This document shows positions 15,935 to 23,079 of a stretch of 49,558 nt of DNA, one piece after another. Position 1 is the first letter of the stretch, and each line of letters starts with the position of its first letter. The notes beneath the pieces were generated by a model. That model did no database searches. It was given only the letters and a program-made list of their open reading frames with translations, and had not been told where the DNA came from. The position numbers and the translations under genes are program-made. This DNA comes from Bacillota bacterium. Its GTDB lineage: Bacteria > Bacillota > Clostridia > Christensenellales > Aristaeellaceae. The stretch covers positions 1-49,558 of the forward strand of contig JAEYAR010000096.1 in assembly GCA_023404715.1 (NCBI GenBank). Reading direction: 5' to 3'.

Positions 15935-15991
15935 AGTATATCAAAGCCTGTCGCCCGTTTTCTGACGAAATTCATACGGAATTCTGACGAA
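15935..15991 (-). promoter_or_regulatory. vanR promoter with tandem VanR-like boxes
   Basis: TATACT (minus strand, 15940-15935) is the -10 box. The 17-base-spaced -35 position has no consensus hexamer and instead overlaps TTCGTCAGAA (15969-15960). An identical copy lies at 15991-15982, 22 bases or two helical turns upstream, with CGTATGAAT between them. This resembles the repeated VanR sites described for other van clusters (from memory). Confidence 0.6.
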
Positions 15992-16011
15992 TGGATGATG
16001 CCGCGACGAGA

Positions 16012-16995
16012 TCAGGAGGCGGGACGGCTCAAAACCCTGCTGACGATTTGCTCGATATCCTCCTCCCGGATGAGGATATTCGTCGGGTTGTACAGGTGGA
16101 TAAGGCGCGTCAGGGCTTCTTGAGAGGACAAGGTCTTGGCGGCTTGCACGGTCCACGCGTTGGCGTTGTGATCCAACAGTACGAAATCCGGCGAGCCCTG
16201 CCATTGCGGCGGCGTATCAATGAATTGCATGTTGATGACGAACCCCTTTTTATATTGCCCTCGAAAGTTTTGCAAACTGCCGTCGAAGAGCAGCATGCCC
16301 GAATCAATCAGGATGATACGGCTACAGACGGCCTCAATATCGTCCATATCATGCGTAGTGAGCATAATCGTCGTCTTCTTTTCATGATTGAGCATGCGGA
16401 TACAACGCCGGAGCGCCTTTTTGGTCGTCACGTCGAGACCGATCGTGGGCTCATCCAGGAAGAGGATGTCCGGGTCGTGCAGCATCGCCAGCGCGAGGTT
16501 CGCTTTCATCTTCTGTCCCAAGCTCAATTGCCGGGCAGGCTGATCGATAAAATCGGCCATGCCGAGCAGTTCGACGAAGCATTCGCGGTTTTGCCGGTAT
16601 ACGCCTTCGTCGATGTCGTAAAGCTTGCGGCTCAGTTCAAAGCTATCGCTCACGGGCAGATCCCAATAGAGCTGTGAGCGTTGACCAAAGACGACGCCGA
16701 TATGCCGGGCGTTCTCCTTTCGCTGCTCATAAGGAATGCGCCCGGCGACGACCGCTCTGCCGGAAGTAGGCGTTAAAATGCCGCTGAGCATCTTAAGCGT
16801 AGTGGATTTTCCGGCGCCGTTGGAGCCGATATACCCGACGATCTCGCCGCGCTCGATGTCAAAGGAGACGTCCTTTACGGCTTCTTTGAGAATGTAGGTC
16901 CTTTTGAATACGGATAAGATGCTCCCGACCAAGCCGGGGGCTTGCTGGACGATCCTGTACGTCTTGTACAGGTTTTGCGCGCTGATGATGGCCAT
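16012..16995 (-). CDS. ABC-2 type exporter, ATP-binding subunit
   Basis: This 327-residue ATPase has Walker A GSNGAGKST near residue 57, the Q-loop GVVFGQRSQLYWDL, signature LSLGQKMK, Walker B ILFLDEPTIGLD and switch histidine in LTTHDMDDIE. A C-terminal extension of about 80 residues follows. It fits the ATPases paired with ABC2_membrane_6 permeases. It starts with ATG after GAGGAGGAC, 9 bases after the upstream permease. The exported substrate is unknown. The gene ends 107 bases before vanR on the same strand, but vanR has its own promoter, so functional linkage is only suggested by position. Confidence 0.92.
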   Translation of the reverse strand: MAIISAQNLYKTYRIVQQAPGLVGSILSVFKRTYILKEAVKDVSFDIERGEIVGYIGSNGAGKSTTLKMLSGILTPTSGRAVVAGRIPYEQRKENARHIGVVFGQRSQLYWDLPVSDSFELSRKLYDIDEGVYRQNRECFVELLGMADFIDQPARQLSLGQKMKANLALAMLHDPDILFLDEPTIGLDVTTKKALRRCIRMLNHEKKTTIMLTTHDMDDIEAVCSRIILIDSGMLLFDGSLQNFRGQYKKGFVINMQFIDTPPQWQGSPDFVLLDHNANAWTVQAAKTLSSQEALTRLIHLYNPTNILIREEDIEQIVSRVLSRPAS

Positions 16996-17004
16996 ATGTC
17001 CTCC

Positions 17005-17808
17005 TCAAGAGCCTGTGCTTTGATAGTGCTTTAACGACCGCTTCCATAAATAGACGCTCAGTAAAAAGGCGGAAAGGCTGACGAACGGCGGCAGTACGCT
17101 GCAAAGCCCCGGATACACAAACGTGCCTTGCTTTTGCAGGACGACGCCGGCCGGATAAAAGTTTAAGAAGCCGTAGGGCAATACGAAAGTCAGCACGGTT
17201 TGAATGGCGGTTGAATAAATCGAGAGCGGATAGTCGACAAATTGCTTTAAATTGTGGGTCAACAGGAAAAGCAGCGGGTTGTCGCCGACGGTAAAGAAGC
17301 TGAACGTCGATGCGAACAGCAGCAGCGCAGTCTGAAGCAGGACGGCGCTGGCGAGCATCAGCAAGAACAAAAGGATGCCAGGCAGCGTGCATGAAAAGGC
17401 GGTCCGGGGCGCGCAGAGGATAAGGATTGCGCTGCTCAACAGAATATGCCCGATATATCCGAAATTAAAGCCCTGAGAGATCTCAAATAGAAGCGGGTCG
17501 ACAGGCCGGACGAGCGCGCCGTCAAAGTCACCCGAACGGATCTTGTCCGCTAGGTTCCGGCAAGGATTAAAAAATACGGTCGCTGCCAATGCATAAGTCA
17601 GCAGCGTAAAAGCAAAGAGAAAAGCGATCTCAGAGGCATTCCACCCGCCCAGGGAACCGAATGTCGTCACCAGGATATAGAGCGTCAGGCACGTGCCGCC
17701 ATAGTACAGCCACTGGCCTACGACGCCTGTGAGAAAGGAGGCCCGATGGACAAGCTCCTCGCGAATGGTTTGCTTCGCCGAATAGACGTATAAAGAAAGA
17801 AACTTCAA
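17005..17808 (-). CDS. ABC-2 type exporter permease (ABC2_membrane_6-like), subunit 2
   Basis: This 267-residue protein has six predicted membrane helices. LADKIRSGDFDGALVRPVDPLLFEIS near residue 85 is the conserved cytoplasmic loop of DUF990/ABC2_membrane_6 permeases, which make heterodimeric exporters with a second permease and one ATPase. The start is a TTG lying a few bases after GGGGGGTGATC; no ATG fits, and the stop of the upstream permease is 6 bases away. It forms one operon with the two neighbours. Confidence 0.88.
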   Translation of the reverse strand: MKFLSLYVYSAKQTIREELVHRASFLTGVVGQWLYYGGTCLTLYILVTTFGSLGGWNASEIAFLFAFTLLTYALAATVFFNPCRNLADKIRSGDFDGALVRPVDPLLFEISQGFNFGYIGHILLSSAILILCAPRTAFSCTLPGILLFLLMLASAVLLQTALLLFASTFSFFTVGDNPLLFLLTHNLKQFVDYPLSIYSTAIQTVLTFVLPYGFLNFYPAGVVLQKQGTFVYPGLCSVLPPFVSLSAFLLSVYLWKRSLKHYQSTGS

Positions 17809-17814
17809 TTGAGA

Positions 17815-18600
17815 TCACCCCCCGTTAACCGTAATACGCTTCAGAATGTGGCGATAGAGCAGATGACTCAACGCGCAAAGGGCGAGCAGCCAACACAGCG
17901 CGATGACGATCAGCACGCTTACAGGCGCGAAGGACGGCTTGCCGAGCAGGATATTGATGGGTTCAAAGGAAACATAACGAAAGGGGAGATAACGGCTCAG
18001 GACGCTTAAAAAGGCCGGATAAAACCATATGGGCACGGCAGCGCCCCCAAAGATGGTTTTGCCTGCGCTTAAGTACCAATTCAGGTACCATGCGCGCTGC
18101 GTACAGAAGGCCAATAGGCCGGCGATATACGATAACTCCAGTACGATGAAGACGCCCAGGCAAGCTGATAGCAGGAATAGCGCAAAGCGTGCGGCGCTCA
18201 ATACCGGCGGGAGGGAGAAAAAGACCAAGGCAAGCAGGAGGGCGGGCAGGAACGATACGACGAAGGAATAGAGATTTTTGCCCATGGCAGAGCAGATACA
18301 GTATAGTTTAAAGGAGACCGGCTTGAGAAAATGCCGGGAGACGGAGCCGTCCCGTATCTCGGGCTCCAGCATCGTCGCGATGTTGATATGCGTAAGCTCG
18401 CCGATGAACATGCTGACGAGGACGTAAACCAGCATATCGCCCAGCGTCGTGTCTTGCCTTACGCCCGCACTGAGCAGCGCCGTCCACAGATTTGCCTGAA
18501 TAAACAGCGCAAGGGCGGAACCGACCAGCTTGGAAAGAACCGCGCTACGATACATCGTCTGCGATTTAAAGGACTTGGCGAGGATGAACCAATACTTCAT
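17815..18600 (-). CDS. ABC-2 type exporter permease, subunit 1
   Basis: This 261-residue protein has about six membrane helices and starts MKYWFILAKSFKSQTMYRSA. EPEIRDGSVSRHFLKPVSFKLY near residue 80 is the counterpart of the loop in subunit 2. I chose the ATG at 18598-18600, which follows GAGAGGTACAGC; the same frame stays open much further upstream through the opposite-strand sigma-factor gene, but that part is a shadow. It is the first gene of the exporter operon. No clear promoter stands out in the 238-base gap before the divergent sigma-factor gene. Confidence 0.88.
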   Translation of the reverse strand: MKYWFILAKSFKSQTMYRSAVLSKLVGSALALFIQANLWTALLSAGVRQDTTLGDMLVYVLVSMFIGELTHINIATMLEPEIRDGSVSRHFLKPVSFKLYCICSAMGKNLYSFVVSFLPALLLALVFFSLPPVLSAARFALFLLSACLGVFIVLELSYIAGLLAFCTQRAWYLNWYLSAGKTIFGGAAVPIWFYPAFLSVLSRYLPFRYVSFEPINILLGKPSFAPVSVLIVIALCWLLALCALSHLLYRHILKRITVNGG

Positions 18601-18838
18601 GCTGTACCTCTCAAGCGGCTCGTGGTGTAGTGTGGATTTATAGATTTCAGGATGTTTCGCGGCGTGCTCCCTGGCTATCTGTACTCTTATCAAGCATTGT
18701 ACAAAAACCGCTCTGTGATTGCAATGCTTTTTTATTCCACGCATTTCGAGCAAAAATGATCTGGGATGTGATAAATTCGCCCGTTCAACCGTCATATAAG
18801 CGTCATGACAAACAAAGGCAGGCAGGGGGAATGGCGGT

Positions 18839-19315
18839 ATGGACCGGGAGGCGCTGGACCGGGGCATCTGGGACAACCGCCTGAGCATGGTGCGCCTGGC
18901 GGCGAGCATCGTAAGATGCCCGCAGGATGCGGAGGACGCCGTTTCCGAGGCGATCGTTCGCGCATACACGCGGATCGAGGACCTGCGGGATGCGCAGCGC
19001 CTGAGGCCTTGGCTGCTGCGCATCACCGCGCGCTGCGCGACGGACATCCTGCGCGCGCAAAGGCGCGAGCAGGCTTTCGCGGACATGGAACGCTTTGACG
19101 CGCCCGCGCCCCTGGCCTCGCAGGCCGGCGGATTGTACGAGATGCTCCTGCGCTTACCAGAGCAGACCCGGCAGGTGCTGATATTGCACTATTACGAAGG
19201 GTTTAAGGCCCGTGAAATCGCAGGCATCCTCGCGTGCCCGCTGTCCACGGTGCTCATGCGCCTATCGCGAGGGCGCGAGCAGCTCAAGAAAATGTTGGAG
19301 GAGGAAGAGTTATGA
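18839..19315 (+). CDS. ECF RNA polymerase sigma factor
   Basis: This 158-residue sigma factor has region 2 (residues about 10-75: MVRLAASIVRCPQDAEDAVSE and LRPWLLRITARCATDIL) and region 4 (about 100-150: LPEQTRQVLILHYYEGFKAR with the recognition helix STVLMRLSRGREQLK). It lacks regions 1.1 and 3, so it belongs to the extracytoplasmic-function group that redirects RNA polymerase to stress promoters. It starts with ATG after GGCAGGGGG. The downstream gene overlaps its stop (ATGA) and looks like its membrane anti-sigma partner. Target promoters are unknown. Confidence 0.92.
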   Translation: MDREALDRGIWDNRLSMVRLAASIVRCPQDAEDAVSEAIVRAYTRIEDLRDAQRLRPWLLRITARCATDILRAQRREQAFADMERFDAPAPLASQAGGLYEMLLRLPEQTRQVLILHYYEGFKAREIAGILACPLSTVLMRLSRGREQLKKMLEEEEL

Positions 19316-19602
19316 AGAATAGAGAATTTGAAGCGGCACTCCGGCGGCGGGCGCAGGCGGAGGCATTCGCGCTTTCGCCCCAGATGGAAAGCGCGATCCT
19401 GCGGGCGATGGAACGCCCGGGCGTGGCATGCGCCCGCAGGCGGCTGGGGCGCATGCTCGCCGCCGCGGCGATTGTGGCGCTGGCGCTCTGCGCGATGCCG
19501 AGCCCCTGCGGCAGGGCCGCGGCAGGCGCAGAGCGGCTAACAACATTTGGGGCGCACATCTGCTTGCCAAGCGCGCGCAATGTTGATATAATATACAAAT
19601 GA
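19312..19602 (+). CDS. Short putative anti-sigma factor
   Basis: This 96-residue protein has an N-terminal cytoplasmic part (NREFEAALRRRAQAEAFALS, then ESAILRAMER), a single membrane helix near 48-63 (RMLAAAAIVALALCAM) and a tail of about 33 residues. Its ATG overlaps the sigma-factor stop, the usual arrangement for an anti-sigma partner. It is much shorter than usual, with no sensor domain outside the membrane, and its last codons lie over the -35 and -10 boxes of the next promoter. It may be a cut-down gene; I cannot identify a family from sequence. Confidence 0.6.
   Translation: MKNREFEAALRRRAQAEAFALSPQMESAILRAMERPGVACARRRLGRMLAAAAIVALALCAMPSPCGRAAAGAERLTTFGAHICLPSARNVDIIYK
19564..19592 (+). 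promoter_or_regulatory. Sigma-A promoter for DUF951-lepB-lepB
   Basis: TTGCCA (19564-19569) and TATAAT (19587-19592) are 17 bases apart, lying within the final codons of the putative anti-sigma gene. It separates the signal-peptidase operon from the sigma-factor pair. Confidence 0.75.
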
Positions 19603-19653
19603 ATTTCCCGCGTTGGCAAATCCCCTGCGGGACGACGAAAAGGAGACTGCGCG

Positions 19654-19869
19654 ATGGACGATTTACGGCTGGGCGATCTGGTGCAGATGCGCAAGACGCA
19701 CCCGTGCGGAAGCGACCGGTGGACGATCATCCGCGTGGGCGCGGATATCAAGATCAAGTGCGCGGGCTGCGGGCGCATCGTGATGATGGACCGGGCCGAA
19801 TTCGTCAAGCGCATGAAAAAATGCATCGCCCATGCGGAGGAGGCTGACGCCTCCCCCGTGGCCGAATAA
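19654..19869 (+). CDS. DUF951 family protein
   Basis: This 71-residue protein matches DUF951: LGDLVQMRKTHPCGSDRW, then RVGADIKIKCAGCGRIVMMD. The small beta-rich fold with CxxC-like cysteines (C19 and the CAGC pair near 36-39) suggests metal or nucleic-acid binding, but no function is established. It starts with ATG after AAAGGAGAC. It is the first gene of the unit leading into the two signal peptidases, 24 bases ahead of the first. Confidence 0.9.
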   Translation: MDDLRLGDLVQMRKTHPCGSDRWTIIRVGADIKIKCAGCGRIVMMDRAEFVKRMKKCIAHAEEADASPVAE

Positions 19870-19893
19870 GCATCTGGAAAAGAGGAGAACCCC

Positions 19894-20517
19894 ATGGCTG
19901 AAAACGAAGCGGAAAAGCTGGAAACCCCTGCAAATGCCCAGAAGGGCAAAAAAGAGAAAAAAAAGAAGAGTGCGAAGCGCGAAGTGTTTGAATGGATCAT
20001 GGTCTTGGTCGTCGCCTGTGTGCTGGCAATTGTCGTGCGCACGTTCCTTTTTGAACCGGTCAGCGTGGATGGGCAGTCGATGATGAACACGCTGCTCGAC
20101 CACGAATACATGATCGCGACGAAGTACGACTATCTCTTTAACGACCCCGAGCGGTTCGATATCGTCATCTGCCATTACCCGGACCGCATGCGCAAGACGC
20201 TTATCGGCATCGGCGAGGTACCCGAGAATTTTGTCAAGCGCGTGATCGGCCTGCCGGGTGAAACGATCGAGCTGCGCGCCGGCGAGCTATATGTGAACGG
20301 CGAATACGTGGAACAAGACTTCGACCGGACGGCGAGCGTGACCAACTATGGCCCCTATACGGTGCCGCAGGGCTGCTACTTTGTGATGGGCGATAACCGC
20401 GACCACTCCAACGACAGCCGTAACCCCCAGGTCGGGGCGCTTTCGCGCTCTGCGATTAAGGGGCACGTTCAGTACGTCATCCTCCCGCTCAACAATTTCC
20501 GAAAAATCGAGGATTGA
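19894..20517 (+). CDS. lepB: Type I signal peptidase (first of two)
   Basis: This 207-residue S26 peptidase removes signal peptides from exported proteins at the outer membrane face. A charged, lysine-rich leader is followed by one membrane anchor (about residues 32-49), the serine motif VDGQSMMNTL with S62, the lysine motif NFVKRVIGLPGE with K115, and MGDNRDHSNDSR near 167. It starts with ATG after AAGAGGAGAACCCC. A second peptidase gene follows after 74 bases, so the organism keeps two copies side by side. Confidence 0.95.
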   Translation: MAENEAEKLETPANAQKGKKEKKKKSAKREVFEWIMVLVVACVLAIVVRTFLFEPVSVDGQSMMNTLLDHEYMIATKYDYLFNDPERFDIVICHYPDRMRKTLIGIGEVPENFVKRVIGLPGETIELRAGELYVNGEYVEQDFDRTASVTNYGPYTVPQGCYFVMGDNRDHSNDSRNPQVGALSRSAIKGHVQYVILPLNNFRKIED

Positions 20518-20591
20518 GCGTAGCCCTCTGCATGCCGCGCGGTCTGCGCGCGCAGCAAGGCCCGCCTGCGAAGTAAAGAGGTGGGATGGGT

Positions 20592-21194
20592 ATGACGCAA
20601 GCGCCCTTCGCGCCGAAGGAACCCACCATCCCGGCGCAAGAGGATGAAGCGCAGGCCACGAGCCGAAGCGGTAGAGAGCTGCTCGAGTGGCTGATCATCT
20701 TTGTAGCCGTGCTGCTCATCGCCGGGTTTGTGCGCACGTATATCGCGGAGCCCGTGCTGGTGGACGGCAGATCTATGCTGCAGACGCTGCGGGACGGCGA
20801 ATACGTGCTCGTCGCCAAGTATCCCTACCTCTTCGACGACCCTAAGCGGTACGATATCGTCGCCTGCTACTATCCGGACGACGCGGAAAAGCTGAACGTC
20901 AAACGCGTGTTCGGCCTGCCGGGCGAAACGATCGAGCTGCGCCAGGGCGTGCTTTACGTAGACGGCGTTTACACGCCGCAGGACATGCTGGCGCATCCGC
21001 GGCTGGACGACCTGGGGCCGCTTACCCTGCCGCCCGGCTATTACTTTGTGATGGGCGATAACCGGCAAAACAGCCGGGATAGCCGCGATGTCGGGCCCAT
21101 TGCGCGGGATGCGATCATCGGTCAGGTCGTTCAGGTCATCTTCCCGCTATCGGCTTTCCGATCCGTCCTATACGAACCGGAGGATGCGTATTGA
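20592..21194 (+). CDS. lepB: Type I signal peptidase (second of two)
   Basis: This 200-residue S26 peptidase has one membrane anchor (about residues 32-47), the nucleophile S61 in VDGRSMLQTL, the general-base lysine K104 in NVKRVFGLPGE and the closing box MGDNRQNSRDSRD. I chose the second ATG (20592) because AGAGGTGGG is well spaced from it; the ATG at 20586 lies almost on the site. It is clearly a paralog of the preceding gene but not a recent copy, since the leader and several loops differ. Different substrate sets are possible. Confidence 0.94.
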   Translation: MTQAPFAPKEPTIPAQEDEAQATSRSGRELLEWLIIFVAVLLIAGFVRTYIAEPVLVDGRSMLQTLRDGEYVLVAKYPYLFDDPKRYDIVACYYPDDAEKLNVKRVFGLPGETIELRQGVLYVDGVYTPQDMLAHPRLDDLGPLTLPPGYYFVMGDNRQNSRDSRDVGPIARDAIIGQVVQVIFPLSAFRSVLYEPEDAY

Positions 21195-21224
21195 CGAACG
21201 CTCCATCAAGGGGCGTTCGTTTTG
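21194..21224 (+). terminator. Terminator after the second signal peptidase
   Basis: ACGAACGCTCC (21194-21204) pairs with GGGGCGTTCGT (21210-21220), with one G-T pair, and is followed by a short TTT. The T-run is weak, so some read-through into the glycosyltransferase is likely. Confidence 0.6.
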
Positions 21225-21240
21225 TGTAATGGAGGCACTC

Positions 21241-22050
21241 ATGAATATCGTCGTGACGATCAACCGCAAATATCTGCGCCCGCTATGCGTCATGCTGCGC
21301 TCCTTTCTGGACGCGCATCCGCATCGGACGGTCGACATCTACATCCTGCATACGGAGCTGACGCACGAGGACATCGCCTTTATCGAGGAAACGCTCGGCG
21401 CGGGCGGATATGCGCTGCACGCGGTGCCCGTAAGCCGAGATTTTTTAAAGGACGCGCCCGTAACTTTCCATTTTTCGCGTGAAATGTACTTCCGGATTTT
21501 CGCGGCGGGGCTTTTGCCGGAGGAGGCCCCGCGCGCGCTCTATCTGGACCCGGACATGGTCATCCTCAGGGATCTCTCCGCGATGTACGATATGGACATG
21601 GGAGACCGGTTCTTCGCGGCCGCCCGGTCGATCAACACGGTCGCCGAGCTGGCCTACAAGGTGCGTCTGCACATGCCGACGGAAAGCCGCTACTTTAACT
21701 CCGGCGTGCTGCTCATGAACCTGGGGCTGCTGCGGCAGCGCCAGAACGTAGCGGAAGCGCTGGCATACATCGAACAGAACCGCTCGCGGCTCGTCTTGCC
21801 GGATCAGGATGCGCTCAACGCGCTATATCATCGCGACACCGCGCTGCTCGATCCGCTGATCTATAACCTGGATATGCGCTACTTTGCACTGCTCAGCGCG
21901 ACGTCGCTTCAAAAGTTTGACATTGATTACGTGCGCAGCCATACGGCCATCGTGCATTATTGCGGCAAGAACAAGCCCTGGAACGAGCAATACAGAGCGC
22001 CGCAGGGCGTATTCTACCGTGAGGCCGAGGCGCGGACGTTCACGCGATAA
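21241..22050 (+). CDS. Family 8 glycosyltransferase
   Basis: This 269-residue protein is a GT8-type glycosyltransferase, which transfers a hexose from a nucleotide sugar with retention. It shows the N-terminal nucleotide-binding strand MNIVVTINRKYLRPLCVML, the metal-binding DPD (103-105) in ALYLDPDMVIL, RYFNSGVLLMNL near 157 and the C-terminal HYCGKNKPW motif. The acceptor is unknown; envelope glycan synthesis is likely. I took the ATG at 21241 because ATGGAGGCACTC supplies the ribosome site; an upstream in-frame ATG would put that site inside the gene. Confidence 0.93.
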   Translation: MNIVVTINRKYLRPLCVMLRSFLDAHPHRTVDIYILHTELTHEDIAFIEETLGAGGYALHAVPVSRDFLKDAPVTFHFSREMYFRIFAAGLLPEEAPRALYLDPDMVILRDLSAMYDMDMGDRFFAAARSINTVAELAYKVRLHMPTESRYFNSGVLLMNLGLLRQRQNVAEALAYIEQNRSRLVLPDQDALNALYHRDTALLDPLIYNLDMRYFALLSATSLQKFDIDYVRSHTAIVHYCGKNKPWNEQYRAPQGVFYREAEARTFTR

Positions 22051-22082
22051 TTAAGGCGGCGCCAGGACCATGGAGGGATGAA

Positions 22083-22760
22083 ATGGACAAAAAAGATAGA
22101 ATCAAAGAGGGAAAAAACACGTGGCTCCGGCGCCTGCCGCTGCTGGGGATGCTCGCGCTCATGCTCTTTGTAGGCTTCCGGGTACGCGGCGTTACGGTGG
22201 AGGACGTGCTCAACTATACGCCGAAGAACCTTTGGGCGGCGTCAGCCGCTATGCTGGCAGCCTATGCGGTGGAGCCGCTGCTCATCATCTTTCCGGTCAT
22301 GGTGCTTTACTTCGCCACCGGATTGATTCTGCCGCCACTATGGGCCGTGACCGTGGGGGGGCTCGGCATCTTCATCAGCACGAGCGTGCCGTATGTGATC
22401 GGCCGCTTCTCGTGTACGGACATCGTGACGAGGCTGATTCAAAAGCATCCCAAGCTTGAACAGGTCCGCGACGTCAACCGGGATAACGACATCCTGCTCG
22501 CGTATACGCTGCGCGTGCTGGGCTTCGTGCCCGAGGATCTGGCGAGCCTGTTTATGGGCTCGATCCGCATGAAGTACGCCTCGTTTGTGCTCGGATCGTT
22601 CATCGGCATGCTGCCGGGCATGCTGACGGCGACGCTCGTGGGCTACCAGGTGTCGAGCGAGTTTTCAGCCGCGATGCTCATGGGCATCGCAGCGCTGAAC
22701 GTCGCGTCGTTCGTTTGCGCTTACTTCATCAACAAACGGAGCAAGCGGAGCAGAAAGTAA
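22083..22760 (+). CDS. VTT-domain (TVP38/TMEM64-like) membrane protein
   Basis: This 225-residue integral membrane protein has about six hydrophobic segments. The core resembles the VTT/SNARE-associated family: FPVMVLYFATGLILPPLWAV with re-entrant-like glycines, then GLGIFISTSVPYVIGRF, and later TLRVLGFVPEDLASLFMGS. Relatives (DedA, TVP38/TMEM64) act in lipid distribution or proton-linked transport, but the function here is unknown. It starts with ATG after TGGAGGGATGAA, 33 bases after the glycosyltransferase, so they are probably co-transcribed. Confidence 0.88.
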   Translation: MDKKDRIKEGKNTWLRRLPLLGMLALMLFVGFRVRGVTVEDVLNYTPKNLWAASAAMLAAYAVEPLLIIFPVMVLYFATGLILPPLWAVTVGGLGIFISTSVPYVIGRFSCTDIVTRLIQKHPKLEQVRDVNRDNDILLAYTLRVLGFVPEDLASLFMGSIRMKYASFVLGSFIGMLPGMLTATLVGYQVSSEFSAAMLMGIAALNVASFVCAYFINKRSKRSRK

Positions 22761-22775
22761 AATGGCAGGGGAACG

Positions 22776-22811
22776 AAAACCCCGGGCATTCCGCTTTGAG
22801 AATGCCCGGGG
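22776..22811 (-). terminator. Rho-independent terminator of the copA-csoR operon
   Basis: A perfect 12-base stem (CCCCGGGCATTC at 22780-22791 with its complement at 22800-22811) is followed on the minus strand by TTTTCG. It lies just after the csoR stop and may also slow transcription arriving from the VTT gene on the other strand. Confidence 0.8.
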
Positions 22812-22815
22812 ATCC

Positions 22816-23079
22816 TTATTTCGACAGCTTTGTCAAAAGCTCCATGACCTCGTCGATCTTCTCGTCGACGTTGCCGTTGTGCGCGGCCTCGCGCACGCAG
22901 CCCTTCATGTGCGCGCGCAGCACCTCCGTATGCGCCTTGCGCAGCACCGCCTCGGCGGCGAGCAGCTGGTTGGCGATGTCGATGCAGTAGCGATCCTCAT
23001 CCACCATCTTGAGCACGCCGTCGATCTGGCCTCTTGCCGTTCGCAGCAGGCGCGCGACCGTATCGCGATCCGCCTGCAT
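22816..23079 (-). CDS. csoR: Copper-sensing repressor, CsoR family
   Basis: This 87-residue all-helical regulator shows the Cu(I) ligand set C32 - H57 - C61 (RYCIDI and HMKGC), which separates copper CsoR from formaldehyde and sulfide relatives. Copper binding releases it from G-tract palindromes. Such an operator lies directly ahead of copA. Its ATG overlaps the copA TGA by one base (TGATG), so repressor and pump are translated together and the unit is self-regulated. Confidence 0.94.
   Translation of the reverse strand: MQADRDTVARLLRTARGQIDGVLKMVDEDRYCIDIANQLLAAEAVLRKAHTEVLRAHMKGCVREAAHNGNVDEKIDEVMELLTKLSK

Noticed and set aside
17815..19086. A permease start far upstream at 19086
   Set aside because: The extra residues lie antisense to the sigma-factor gene; a good start with GAGAGGTACAGC is at 18600.
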